Shown: positions 11,097-18,884 of the stretch, in pieces
How the letters are laid out: every line of letters begins with the position of its first letter
Numbering within the stretch: the first letter of the stretch is position 1
Origin: Jannaschia faecimaris
Lineage (GTDB): Bacteria > Pseudomonadota > Alphaproteobacteria > Rhodobacterales > Rhodobacteraceae
Assembly (NCBI RefSeq): GCF_900107415.1
Contig: NZ_FNPX01000005.1
Coordinates: 186,001-250,000 of the forward strand
Reading direction: 5' to 3'
Length of the DNA stretch: 64,000 bases
Position numbers and translations under genes: made by a program
Notes under the pieces: model-generated
Told to the model about the DNA's origin: nothing
The model's database searches: none
Seen by the model: the letters and a program-made list of their open reading frames with translations, nothing else

Positions 11097-11116
11097 GTTA
11101 CAATTCGTTAGAATTG
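11097..11116. promoter_or_regulatory. 10-bp direct repeat GTTAnAATTs, candidate response-regulator site
   Basis: GTTACAATTC is followed directly by GTTAGAATTG: two half-sites on the same face one helical turn apart, the geometry used by OmpR-family regulators. The same bases also contain the inverted repeat CAATTC-GTTA-GAATTG. The site lies 38 bp upstream of the kinase start and 79 bp upstream of the acyl-CoA synthetase start, so it could control both directions. Confidence 0.55.
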
Positions 11117-11195
11117 GGAAACACGGGTGAAGGAATCGTAACGCTATGATCACCAAGGGCCGCATTCTGGGAGGGATGCGGGGGAGAACTTACGC

Positions 11196-13142
11196 ATGAC
11201 CGATCTATCCACGATTCCGGCTTTCCTGAACCGTAACGCCACCGAATTCGGAGACGCCGCAGCCTATCGCGAAAAGGAATTCGGGATATGGCAGCAATGG
11301 ACTTGGGCCGAGGCCCGGACCGAGGTTGAGGAGATGGCCCGCGGCCTGATCGCCCTCGGGCTGGAGATCGGGGAGCATGTCGCCGTTATCGGGCGCAACC
11401 GCCCGCAACTTTACATGTCCATGGTCGCGGTGCAATGCGCGGGCGGCATTCCGGTGCCGCTTTACCAGGATGCGGTGGGCGAGGAGATCGCCTATGTGCT
11501 GGGAAATTGCTCGGCCAAGTTCGTTATCGCGGGCGACCAGGAACAGGTCGACAAGGTCGTGGAAGTGAAAGACCGGATCGAGGGTCTGCGCCACATCGTC
11601 TACCTTGATGGTGGGGGGCTGCGGAAATACGACCACAGCGTCATGTCCTCGATGGAGACTCTGCGCGAGACGGGCCGCAACACCGACCGCGCCGAGATGG
11701 ACCGCCGTCGTGCGCAGCAGACGGGCGCGACCACCTGCGTGATGCTCTACACCTCTGGCACGACCGGAAAACCCAAGGGCGTTGTACTCAGCCACGACAA
11801 CATCGTCTCGACCTCCAAGGCCTCCAGCGGGTTCGATCATCTGCGCCAGACCGACGAGGTGCTGGCCTATTTGCCCATGGCCTGGGTCGGGGATTTCATC
11901 TTCTCCATCGGGCAGGCGATGGTCACGGGCTTCACCGTCAACTGCCCCGAAAGCGCGGACACAATCATGTCCGACCTGCGGGAAATCGGGCCGACCTATT
12001 ACTTCGCCCCGCCCCGCGTCTTCGAGACACAGCTGACCAACGTGATGATCCGAATGGAGGATGCGAGCCGCCTGAAGAAGGCGATGTTCGATTACTTCAT
12101 GGCACATGCGAAAACCGTCGGCCCGCGCCTGCTAGACGGCGAAGAGGTCGGGCTGTTCGACCGGTTAAAGTACAAGCTTGGCGAATTGCTGGTATTCGGC
12201 CCGCTCAAGAATACCCTGGGGCTGAGCCGTGTGCGCGTCGGCTACACCGCCGGAGAGGCGATCGGGCCGGAATTGTTCGATTTCTATCGCTCCATCGGGA
12301 TCAACCTCAAACAACTGTACGGGCAGACCGAGGCTTCGGTCTTCATCACCCAGCAGAAGGACCACGAGGTCCGCTCCGACACCGTCGGAACGCCAACGCC
12401 GGGCGTGGAGTTGCGCATCGCTGAAAACGGAGAGGTCTTCTACCGCTCCCCCGGCAGCTTCGTGGAATATTACAACAACCCGGAATCCACCGCCTCCACC
12501 AAAGACGCGGAGGGCTGGGTCGCCACCGGCGACGCGGGCTTCATCGAGGAGGGGACCGGGCATCTGCGGATCATCGACCGGGCCAAGGACGTGGGCAAGA
12601 TGGCCTCCGGCGCGCTGTTCGCGCCCAAGTTCGTCGAAAACAAGCTCAAGTTTTTCCCTGACATCTACGAGGCCGTGGTCTTCGGCAACGGGCGCGACCG
12701 CTGCGTGGCCTTCATCAACATAGACCTGACCGCTGTCGGCAACTGGGCCGAACGCAACAACATTGCCTACGCATCGTATCAGGAGCTGGCGCAGCACCCG
12801 CGCGTGATCGCCACGATCACCGATCACGTGAACAAGGTGAACAAGCTGGTTGCCGAGGATGACATGCTCGCCGGGTGCCAGATCCACCGCTTCCTCGTCC
12901 TCCACAAGCAGCTGGACGCCGACGACGAAGAGATGACGCGCACCCAAAAGGTGAAACGCCGCCTGATCGAGGAGAAATACGCCGACCTGATCGAGGGCCT
13001 CTATGGCGAGGTGGACACCGTCTATACCGAGACCGACGTGACCTATGAAGACGGCCGCAAGGGCAAGATCAAAGCCACAGTGAAGATGTGCGACGCCGAG
13101 GTCGTGCCGGTGAAGGTCAAGACGCTGGAGGCGGCGGAGTGA
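11196..13142 (+). CDS. Long-chain-type acyl-CoA synthetase (AMP-binding)
   Basis: A 648-residue member of the ANL adenylating superfamily that activates a carboxylic acid with ATP and CoA. The P-loop YTSGTTGKPKG is at about 185-195, an adenylate motif YGQTE in the middle, and the C-terminal hinge region ATGDAGF...IIDRAKD at about 443-468. The length and motifs match the FadD15/long-chain group rather than short acetyl-CoA synthetases, but substrate length cannot be fixed from sequence. A purine-rich GGGGGAG lies about 12 bp before the ATG. It heads the uptake gene cluster, so it probably activates the imported compound. Confidence 0.92.
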   Translation: MTDLSTIPAFLNRNATEFGDAAAYREKEFGIWQQWTWAEARTEVEEMARGLIALGLEIGEHVAVIGRNRPQLYMSMVAVQCAGGIPVPLYQDAVGEEIAYVLGNCSAKFVIAGDQEQVDKVVEVKDRIEGLRHIVYLDGGGLRKYDHSVMSSMETLRETGRNTDRAEMDRRRAQQTGATTCVMLYTSGTTGKPKGVVLSHDNIVSTSKASSGFDHLRQTDEVLAYLPMAWVGDFIFSIGQAMVTGFTVNCPESADTIMSDLREIGPTYYFAPPRVFETQLTNVMIRMEDASRLKKAMFDYFMAHAKTVGPRLLDGEEVGLFDRLKYKLGELLVFGPLKNTLGLSRVRVGYTAGEAIGPELFDFYRSIGINLKQLYGQTEASVFITQQKDHEVRSDTVGTPTPGVELRIAENGEVFYRSPGSFVEYYNNPESTASTKDAEGWVATGDAGFIEEGTGHLRIIDRAKDVGKMASGALFAPKFVENKLKFFPDIYEAVVFGNGRDRCVAFINIDLTAVGNWAERNNIAYASYQELAQHPRVIATITDHVNKVNKLVAEDDMLAGCQIHRFLVLHKQLDADDEEMTRTQKVKRRLIEEKYADLIEGLYGEVDTVYTETDVTYEDGRKGKIKATVKMCDAEVVPVKVKTLEAAE

Positions 13143-13150
13143 TTGGGGCC

Positions 13151-13318
13151 CTAATGCAAATGCCTTTGCAGACGTGCCTGCCGGATTGCCTCACTGAGAT
13201 CCGGCGCAGCCGGGTTTTCCATCGCTATGCGAAACGCGTTGTTAATATTTTCGCCTTCGCGAAGAAGGGCCACGAACATACCCTCGATAAAGAGGTCAGT
13301 TTGATAGGCAGTCGGCAT
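13151..13318 (-). CDS. Small antisense-oriented protein, 55 residues, unknown
   Basis: A 55-codon frame on the minus strand in the 322-bp gap between the acyl-CoA synthetase and livG, starting MPTAYQTDLFIEGMFVALLR and ending RQARLQRHLH. GGAG lies about 10 bases upstream of the ATG. The composition is that of a normal soluble helical protein and the frame fills the intergenic space neatly, unlike the plus-strand frame over the same bases. It opposes an otherwise co-directional operon. No family recognised. The rest of the gap (13319-13464) probably holds signals for livG. Confidence 0.5.
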   Translation of the reverse strand: MPTAYQTDLFIEGMFVALLREGENINNAFRIAMENPAAPDLSEAIRQARLQRHLH

Positions 13319-13464
13319 AGTTGGAACACTCCATTAAACATGAAGCTTCCCATTGATACCGCAAACGCCGCTCAAGCCATGCACGAGAGTTCAAGCGAAC
13401 ATGTCGCGTGGTTCACACCGTTGAATGAAATAGGCGGGATCAGCCCCGCTCTACGGGTAATCTC

Positions 13465-14280
13465 ATGCTAGACACCGACACCTTCACCACCCCCGACGGG
13501 CGCACCATCGGCAGCACCGTCATGGACCTGCGCAACATCACGCTGCGCTTCGGCGGGGTGGAGGCGATCAAGGACATCTCCTTCGACATCCGCGAGGGTG
13601 AGATCCGTGCGATAATCGGACCGAACGGCGCGGGCAAGTCGTCGATGCTGAACGTCATCTCCGGCTTCTATGTCCCGCAGGAGGGGGAGGTCTGGTTCCG
13701 CGGCAAACCGCGCCCGCCGATGAAACCCTACGAGGTCGCCCAGCAAGGCATCGCCCGCACGTTCCAGAACATCGCCCTGTTCGAAGGCATGTCAGTTCTG
13801 GACAACGTCATGTGCGGTCGGCTGGGGCATATGAATACCAACCTCCTTTCCCAGGCCCTTTGGTGGGGCAAGGCCGCCCGCGAAGAGACCGAGAACCGCG
13901 CCGCCGTCGAACGCGTCATCGACTTTCTTGAGATCCAGGCCATCCGCAAGACGCCCGTGGGCCGCCTGCCCTACGGCCTGAAGAAACGCGTCGAGCTGGC
14001 CCGCGCATTGGCCGCACAACCCTCGCTCCTGCTGCTTGACGAGCCGATGGCCGGCATGAACGTCGAGGAGAAGGAGGACATGTCCCGCTTCATCCTCGAC
14101 GTGAACGACGAATTCGGCACCACCATCGCCCTGATCGAGCATGACATGGGCGTCGTGATGGACCTGTCGGACCGCGTGGTCGTCATGGACTACGGTCGCA
14201 AGATCGGCGACGGCTCACCGGACGAGGTGCGCAACAACCAGGACGTAATCGACGCCTACCTCGGGGTCGCGCATGACTGA
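13465..14280 (+). CDS. livG: Liv-type ABC transporter ATP-binding protein LivG
   Basis: A 271-residue ATPase of the branched-chain amino acid/amide-type importer family. Walker A GPNGAGKSS, Q-loop QNIALFEGM, an ABC signature written LPYGLKKRVELA, Walker B LLLLDEP and H-loop EHDMGVV are all present. The ATG at 13465 has only a weak upstream purine stretch; an internal ATG at 13522 (MDLRNITLRFGG) would give the usual family N-terminus, so the first 19 residues are uncertain. It is followed by a coupled secreted-protein gene and then the permeases. The substrate is probably not a simple amino acid, given the flanking CoA ligases (inference). Confidence 0.93.
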   Translation: MLDTDTFTTPDGRTIGSTVMDLRNITLRFGGVEAIKDISFDIREGEIRAIIGPNGAGKSSMLNVISGFYVPQEGEVWFRGKPRPPMKPYEVAQQGIARTFQNIALFEGMSVLDNVMCGRLGHMNTNLLSQALWWGKAAREETENRAAVERVIDFLEIQAIRKTPVGRLPYGLKKRVELARALAAQPSLLLLDEPMAGMNVEEKEDMSRFILDVNDEFGTTIALIEHDMGVVMDLSDRVVVMDYGRKIGDGSPDEVRNNQDVIDAYLGVAHD

Positions 14281-14815
14281 GTGGTTGGGCAGCCGGGGCC
14301 CAGCCCCCATCGGCCTTCGGCCTCCCCGCCGGGATACTTGGGGCAAGAGGAAGACGGCATTGGCAGCGGTGTTTCTGCTCATGCCAATCTCGGCGTTGGC
14401 GGATGCGTGGTCGGTGTTCGAAGCCCGATGCCTCGACCGGATGGCCGAAGTGGCCCCGCCAGATCTGAACGGGATGACCCTGCTGGGATCCGTCCCGGGA
14501 TTGGATATCTGGACCGCTCCCTCCGGCATGACCGTCACCACGACGGCACCTGGGGAAGACGCGGCTTTATCCTGTGCCGTCTCGTGGGATAGAATCATAC
14601 CGGACCGACAGACGTCAGGCGACAAGGCGAAAGCCTGGACATCCGAGGCGTTGCGGTCCGACAGTTGGGAAGACGTCACCGGAACTGTTTCCCATTCCCC
14701 GATCACCCTGCGATCAACCCTCTGGCGCGAACCTCGCATGGAGGTGGCCGTCTCCGTTCTGGAGGTCGAAGGCCACCCCCGCTTCGTCGCCCGCGAAACC
14801 GATTTGGAGTCCTGA
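14273..14815 (+). CDS. Predicted periplasmic protein, unknown function
   Basis: A 180-residue protein starting inside the livG end (8-bp overlap) and ending 4 bp before livH, so clearly part of the transporter operon. Residues 1-26 are low-complexity and basic and are encoded by a GC-rich stretch plus a dispersed repeat copy. A typical signal peptide follows (KTALAAVFLLMPISALADA, about 27-45), then a mature domain of about 135 residues with two cysteines that could form a disulfide. No family recognised. The real start may lie downstream at a GTG/TTG near the signal peptide. A periplasmic accessory to the importer is possible. Confidence 0.7.
   Translation: MTEWLGSRGPAPIGLRPPRRDTWGKRKTALAAVFLLMPISALADAWSVFEARCLDRMAEVAPPDLNGMTLLGSVPGLDIWTAPSGMTVTTTAPGEDAALSCAVSWDRIIPDRQTSGDKAKAWTSEALRSDSWEDVTGTVSHSPITLRSTLWREPRMEVAVSVLEVEGHPRFVARETDLES
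14330..14357. repeat. Copy 3 (diverged) of dispersed gene-end repeat
   Basis: GGGATACTTGGGGCAAGAGG follows a GC-rich inverted motif (CGGCCTTCGGCC) shortly after the livG stop. It resembles the xdhA and dnaE copies in order and spacing. It is read through as the N-terminus of the predicted secreted protein. Confidence 0.45.
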
Positions 14816-14819
14816 GACC

Positions 14820-15809
14820 ATGCCCGATCAAGTCCTCTTCGGAATGGAAGTCGCCCTGAACGGCCTGATGGCCGGCGTGATGTATTCGCTGGTGGCCCTC
14901 GGCTTCGTGCTGATCTTCAAGGCTTCCGGCATCTTCAATTATGCCCAAGGGGTCATGGCGCTGTTTGCGGCGATGACCTTGGTGGGCATCCAGAACGGGC
15001 AGGTGCCCTTCAGCCATCTGATCAACGCGACCTTCGGCACCGACATTCACAACTTCGGGTGGACCGTGCCGGCGCTGGCGGCGATCCTGCTGACGGTGGT
15101 CGTGATGGCGGTGTTTGCCTGGCTGGTAAACAAGTTCGTCTTCAGCCACTTGGTCAATCAGGAGCCGATCATCCTGTTCATGGCGACCATCGGGCTGGCA
15201 TATTTCCTTGAGGGTGTGGCCGACCTGATGTGGGGGTCCGAGATCAAGACCCTGGACGTGGGTCTGCCGCAGGGCATCAACGACTGGATCGATCAGACCA
15301 CGTTCAACGCGCTGGGCTACGGGTTCTTCATCGACAATCTGGACATCGTGGCGACGATCATTGCGGCGCTTCTGGTGATCGGGCTGATCCTGTTTTCGCA
15401 GTACACCAAGCAGGGTCGTGCCCTGCGCGCCGTGGCCGACGACCATCAGGCCGCCCTGTCGGTGGGCATTTCGCTCAACTTCATCTGGGTGCTGGTGTGG
15501 TCCATCGCAGGTTTCGTGGCGCTGGTCGCGGGCATCATGTGGGGGGCCAAGTCCGGCGTGCAGTTCTCGCTGTCGCTGATTGCGCTCAAGGCGCTGCCGG
15601 TCCTGATGCTGGGCGGCTTCACGTCGATCCCCGGTGCAATCGTGGGTGGCCTTATCATCGGCGTTGGCGAGAAGCTGTTTGAGTTCGCCATCGGTGCCCC
15701 GTTCCTGGGCGGTGCGACGGAGAACTGGTTCGCCTATGTGCTGGCGCTGATCTTCCTGGTGTTCCGCCCGCAGGGATTGTTTGGGGAGAAGATCATTGAA
15801 CGGGTTTGA
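14820..15809 (+). CDS. livH: Liv-type ABC transporter permease LivH
   Basis: A 329-residue inner-membrane permease of the BPD_transp_2 family, with about eight to nine hydrophobic segments, the early motif GLMAGVMYSLVALGFVLIF and a C-terminal GGLIIGVGEKLFEF block. The start at 14820 (MPDQVLFGMEV) sits 4 bp after the preceding stop; a longer open frame upstream overlaps the secreted-protein gene and is not used. It forms the transmembrane channel with LivM and is driven by LivG/LivF. Confidence 0.93.
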   Translation: MPDQVLFGMEVALNGLMAGVMYSLVALGFVLIFKASGIFNYAQGVMALFAAMTLVGIQNGQVPFSHLINATFGTDIHNFGWTVPALAAILLTVVVMAVFAWLVNKFVFSHLVNQEPIILFMATIGLAYFLEGVADLMWGSEIKTLDVGLPQGINDWIDQTTFNALGYGFFIDNLDIVATIIAALLVIGLILFSQYTKQGRALRAVADDHQAALSVGISLNFIWVLVWSIAGFVALVAGIMWGAKSGVQFSLSLIALKALPVLMLGGFTSIPGAIVGGLIIGVGEKLFEFAIGAPFLGGATENWFAYVLALIFLVFRPQGLFGEKIIERV

Positions 15810-15824
15810 AGCGCACCGCGGGCC

Positions 15825-16130
15825 CTATAGGTCGTTCAGCGCGTACACCACGATGAGGGCAAGTCCAACAACGATGATCGCGCCCAGCGCCAAGGTGCCG
15901 ACCTCGGTCATCGCCAGAAGCGCGGTGCCCCCGATCAACGCGCCGGTTGCTACGATCCAGTTTGGTACGCCGGGCACAAGGCTGCCCCGTCTTTCACGCG
16001 TCACGTTCAGGACCGCTTGGCGCTCGGGCGACAGGATGCGCTCACGCATCTTGGCGAACTCCGCATCGTTGACCTCGCCCGCATCGCGCAGTTCGAGCAG
16101 TTTTTTCAGTTCAGTCGCCTGTGTGGACAT
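15825..16130 (-). CDS. SHOCT-like small membrane protein
   Basis: A 101-residue protein with an N-terminal SHOCT-like segment (ELKKLLELRDAGEVNDAEFA, about 6-25) followed by two predicted membrane helices (about 50-70 and 75-97). The start at 16130 (MSTQATELKK) has AAGG about 9 bases upstream. It lies on the opposite strand between livH and livM, interrupting the importer operon. SHOCT segments are short oligomerisation modules in proteins of mixed function, so no role is assigned. The 177 bp between its start and livM must hold its promoter and possibly one for livM. Confidence 0.7.
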   Translation of the reverse strand: MSTQATELKKLLELRDAGEVNDAEFAKMRERILSPERQAVLNVTRERRGSLVPGVPNWIVATGALIGGTALLAMTEVGTLALGAIIVVGLALIVVYALNDL

Positions 16131-16307
16131 GGATCGGCCTTTCGCTGGTTCGCGCGCCAAGGTCGATGACAAAAATGCCAGCCGCATGGCGAAATCGCGG
16201 CGGGGGACACGTGGATGCGATGCCTTGGCGGCGCACGCGTTCGACGCGTTCCGGTCGCATGCCCCGCGTCTTGGGGCGAATACCAAAATCTCGATGGAGG
16301 CCATCTG

Positions 16308-17384
16308 ATGCTCTACCGTGAAGCCGGAGACTTCAAAACCTCCTACACCGCCGACAACCAGACTTTCCCCATCAAGTTCGACCGTTGGGGGTACTGGGTC
16401 GTGCTGGCCGTGGCCTTTCTGATCGTGCCGTTCGCGGTGAACGACTACTGGGCTTCGTCGCTTCTGGTGCCGTTCCTGATCTACGCCATCGCGGCCCTGG
16501 GCCTGAACATCCTCGTGGGCTACTGCGGACAGGTGTCGCTGGGAACCGGCGGGTTCATGGCGGTGGGGGCCTATGCCTCCTACAAGCTGATGACATCGTT
16601 TCCATGGATGGACATGTTCACCGTGACCATCCTGTCCGGTTTCATCACCGCGGCCGTGGGCGCGGCCTTTGGCCTGCCATCGCTTCGGATCAAGGGGTTC
16701 TACCTGGCCGTGGCGACGCTGGCGGCGCAGTTCTTCCTCGTCTGGATGTTCAACAAGGTGTCGTGGTTCTACAACTACTCCGCCTCCGGCCAGATCAGCG
16801 CGCCGGAGCGGTCGATCTTCGGCATCATCGTCACCGGCCCCAACACGCAGGCCTGGGCGCAGTACCTATTCTGCCTGATCTTCGTCGTCGCGCTGGCATG
16901 GGTGGCACGAAACCTGACGCGGGGCACGGTGGGGCGCAAGTGGATGGCCATCCGCGACATGGACATCGCCGCCGAGATCATCGGCGTGAACCCCCTGCGG
17001 GCCAAGCTGTCGGCCTTCGCCATCTCCAGCTTCTTCATCGGAATTTCGGGCGGGCTGTTTTTTACGGTCTACCTGGGCGCGGTCGAAGTGGGCGAGGCAT
17101 TTGGCATCCAGAAATCGTTCCTTGTCCTTTTCATGGTCATCATCGGGGGCTTGGGATCGATCTTCGGCAGCTTTGCAGGGGCTGCGTTCCTTGTCTTGTT
17201 GCCGGTGGTCCTGAAACTCGTCGGCGTGGATCTGCTGGGCTGGCCCACGGATATCGTGGCGCACCTGAACCTGGTGATCGTCGGCGGCCTGATTGTTTTC
17301 TTCCTCATCGTGGAGCCGCACGGCCTGGCGCAGCTTTGGCGCCTGACGAAGGAGAAATTGCGACTTTGGCCTTTCCCCCACTAG
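16308..17384 (+). CDS. livM: Liv-type ABC transporter permease LivM
   Basis: A 358-residue second permease of the importer, with about nine to ten membrane segments and the family motif GYCGQVSLGTGGFMAVGAYA. The start at 16308 (MLYREAGDF) is supported by a strong RBS GGAGG 7 bases upstream; the longer open frame lacks one. The EAA-like cytoplasmic loop carries RDMDIAAEIIGVNPLRAKLS. Partner of LivH. Confidence 0.93.
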   Translation: MLYREAGDFKTSYTADNQTFPIKFDRWGYWVVLAVAFLIVPFAVNDYWASSLLVPFLIYAIAALGLNILVGYCGQVSLGTGGFMAVGAYASYKLMTSFPWMDMFTVTILSGFITAAVGAAFGLPSLRIKGFYLAVATLAAQFFLVWMFNKVSWFYNYSASGQISAPERSIFGIIVTGPNTQAWAQYLFCLIFVVALAWVARNLTRGTVGRKWMAIRDMDIAAEIIGVNPLRAKLSAFAISSFFIGISGGLFFTVYLGAVEVGEAFGIQKSFLVLFMVIIGGLGSIFGSFAGAAFLVLLPVVLKLVGVDLLGWPTDIVAHLNLVIVGGLIVFFLIVEPHGLAQLWRLTKEKLRLWPFPH

Positions 17385-17396
17385 GGTCAGGCCTGC

Positions 17397-17418
17397 GGAG
17401 GGCAGCGTAATGCCCTCC
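17397..17418. promoter_or_regulatory. Intercistronic hairpin upstream of the binding protein gene
   Basis: GGAGGGCA (17397-17404) and TGCCCTCC (17411-17418) form a perfect 8-bp stem with the loop GCGTAA, 12 bp after the livM stop and without a T-tract. It may be a REP-like or mRNA-stability element between livM and the highly expressed binding protein gene. Confidence 0.5.
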
Positions 17419-17501
17419 CTACGAAACGCACCCGCCGGAGGAGGCAGGCGCGACGACAACAGCCGGACAACCGGCACAACGTATCAAGGGAGGATACACG
17501 C

Positions 17502-18785
17502 ATGAAGAAACTAGGAACCCTCACGGTTGCCGCCGTCATGGCTGCCGCCCCCGCGATGGCCGAACTGGTCATTCCGGACCTCAGCTATCGCACCGGCCCC
17601 TATGCCGCCGGCGGCATCCCCTTTTCGGACGGGTATCAGGACTATTTCACACTCCTGAACGAACGGGACGGCGGCATCGGCGGTGAACCGATCCGCCTGA
17701 TCGAATGCGAGACGGGTTACAACACCGAAAAAGGCGTCGAATGCTACGAGTCGACCAAGGGCGAAGGCGCGCTGGTCTATCAGCCCCTGTCGACTGGCAT
17801 CACCTATCAGCTGATCCCCAAGACGGCCGCCGATGGCATTCCGTTGCACACGATGGGCTACGGCCGGACGTCTGCAGTGAACGGCGAAGTCTTCAACAAC
17901 GTCTTCAACTACCCGGCCAACTACTGGGACGCGGCCTCGGTCGCGGTGAACTACCTGCTGGATCAGAACGGCGGCTCGCTCGATGGCAAGACCATCGCGC
18001 TGATCTATCACAACTCCGCCTACGGCAAGGAGCCGATCCGCACGCTTCAGGCGCTTGGTGAAAAGCACGGCTTTTCCCTGACCGAGATCGCCGTCGATCA
18101 CCCCGGTCAGGAGCAGAAGTCCCAGTGGCTTCAAATCCGGCGCGAGCGTCCGGACTATGTGGTGATGTGGGGCTGGGGCGTGATGAACCAGGTAGCCGTT
18201 CAGGAGGCCGCCAACGTCCGCTACCCGATGGATCAGTTCATCGGCAACTGGTGGGCCGGTGCCGAGCATGACGTGACTCCCGCCGGCGACGCAGCCGACG
18301 GCTACCTGTCGCTGAACATGAACACCATCAACCCGGACGCGCCTGTCTTTACCGAGATCCAGTCGGCCGTGATCGATGCGGGCATGGGCGCGGGTGACGG
18401 GTCGAACGTCGGCAAAGTGCTCTACACCCGTGGCATGTATGCCGCGATGCTGGCCGCCGAGGCGATCGCCAAGGCGCAGGAAATCCACGGTGTCACCGCC
18501 ATCACCCCCGCGATGATGCGCGACGGGATGGAAGCCCTGGAGATGACCGAAGCCCGCATGGAAGAGCTGGGTTACCCGAACATCGGGCCAGTCTTCTCGG
18601 TGTCGTGTCAGAACCACGGTGGCTCGGGCGAAGGCCTGGTTCAGCGCTGGAACGCATCCGCCGGCGTGTTCGAGCCGCTGACCGGCTTCATTGCACCTGA
18701 CGCGTCGATCATCGAGCCACTGGTCCAGGAAGACAGCCTGGCCTACGCCGCCGAAAACAACATCACCCCGGCCTGCGCCGAGTGA
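17502..18785 (+). CDS. Liv-type periplasmic substrate-binding protein
   Basis: A 427-residue type-I periplasmic binding protein (Peripla_BP_6 class) with a clean signal peptide (MKKLGTLTVAAVMAAAPAMA, cleavage near residue 20). It delivers ligand to LivHM. Two Rossmann-like lobes are visible (GKTIALIYHNSAYGKEP in the first). The RBS AAGGGAGG precedes the ATG by about 9 bases. Aromatic-rich stretches such as MWGWGVMNQV and NWWAG may line a pocket for a hydrophobic or aromatic ligand (inference). Hairpins flank the gene on both sides, a common device to raise its mRNA relative to the permeases. Confidence 0.92.
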   Translation: MKKLGTLTVAAVMAAAPAMAELVIPDLSYRTGPYAAGGIPFSDGYQDYFTLLNERDGGIGGEPIRLIECETGYNTEKGVECYESTKGEGALVYQPLSTGITYQLIPKTAADGIPLHTMGYGRTSAVNGEVFNNVFNYPANYWDAASVAVNYLLDQNGGSLDGKTIALIYHNSAYGKEPIRTLQALGEKHGFSLTEIAVDHPGQEQKSQWLQIRRERPDYVVMWGWGVMNQVAVQEAANVRYPMDQFIGNWWAGAEHDVTPAGDAADGYLSLNMNTINPDAPVFTEIQSAVIDAGMGAGDGSNVGKVLYTRGMYAAMLAAEAIAKAQEIHGVTAITPAMMRDGMEALEMTEARMEELGYPNIGPVFSVSCQNHGGSGEGLVQRWNASAGVFEPLTGFIAPDASIIEPLVQEDSLAYAAENNITPACAE

Positions 18786-18795
18786 TCCAACCTTT

Positions 18796-18822
18796 CCCGG
18801 TCCGCGCACCGCGCGGGCCGGG
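18796..18822 (+). terminator. Strong GC hairpin after the binding protein gene
   Basis: CCCGGTCCGCGC (18796-18807) pairs with GCGCGGGCCGGG (18811-18822) over 12 bp with one G-T wobble. It lies 10 bp after the stop and has no T-tract. It is more likely a 3' stabiliser or partial attenuator inside the operon than a full terminator. Confidence 0.6.
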
Positions 18823-18884
18823 ATACCATCGCCTTTGCCCTGCGGCCCGATCGGACCGCAATGCCAACGCGAGGGAGACGTGCC

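Noticed and set aside
13088-13471. 127-codon plus-strand frame between the acyl-CoA synthetase and livG
   Set aside because: It begins inside the synthetase and reads through repeats of Gly/Arg; the minus-strand 55-codon frame over the same bases looks more like a gene.
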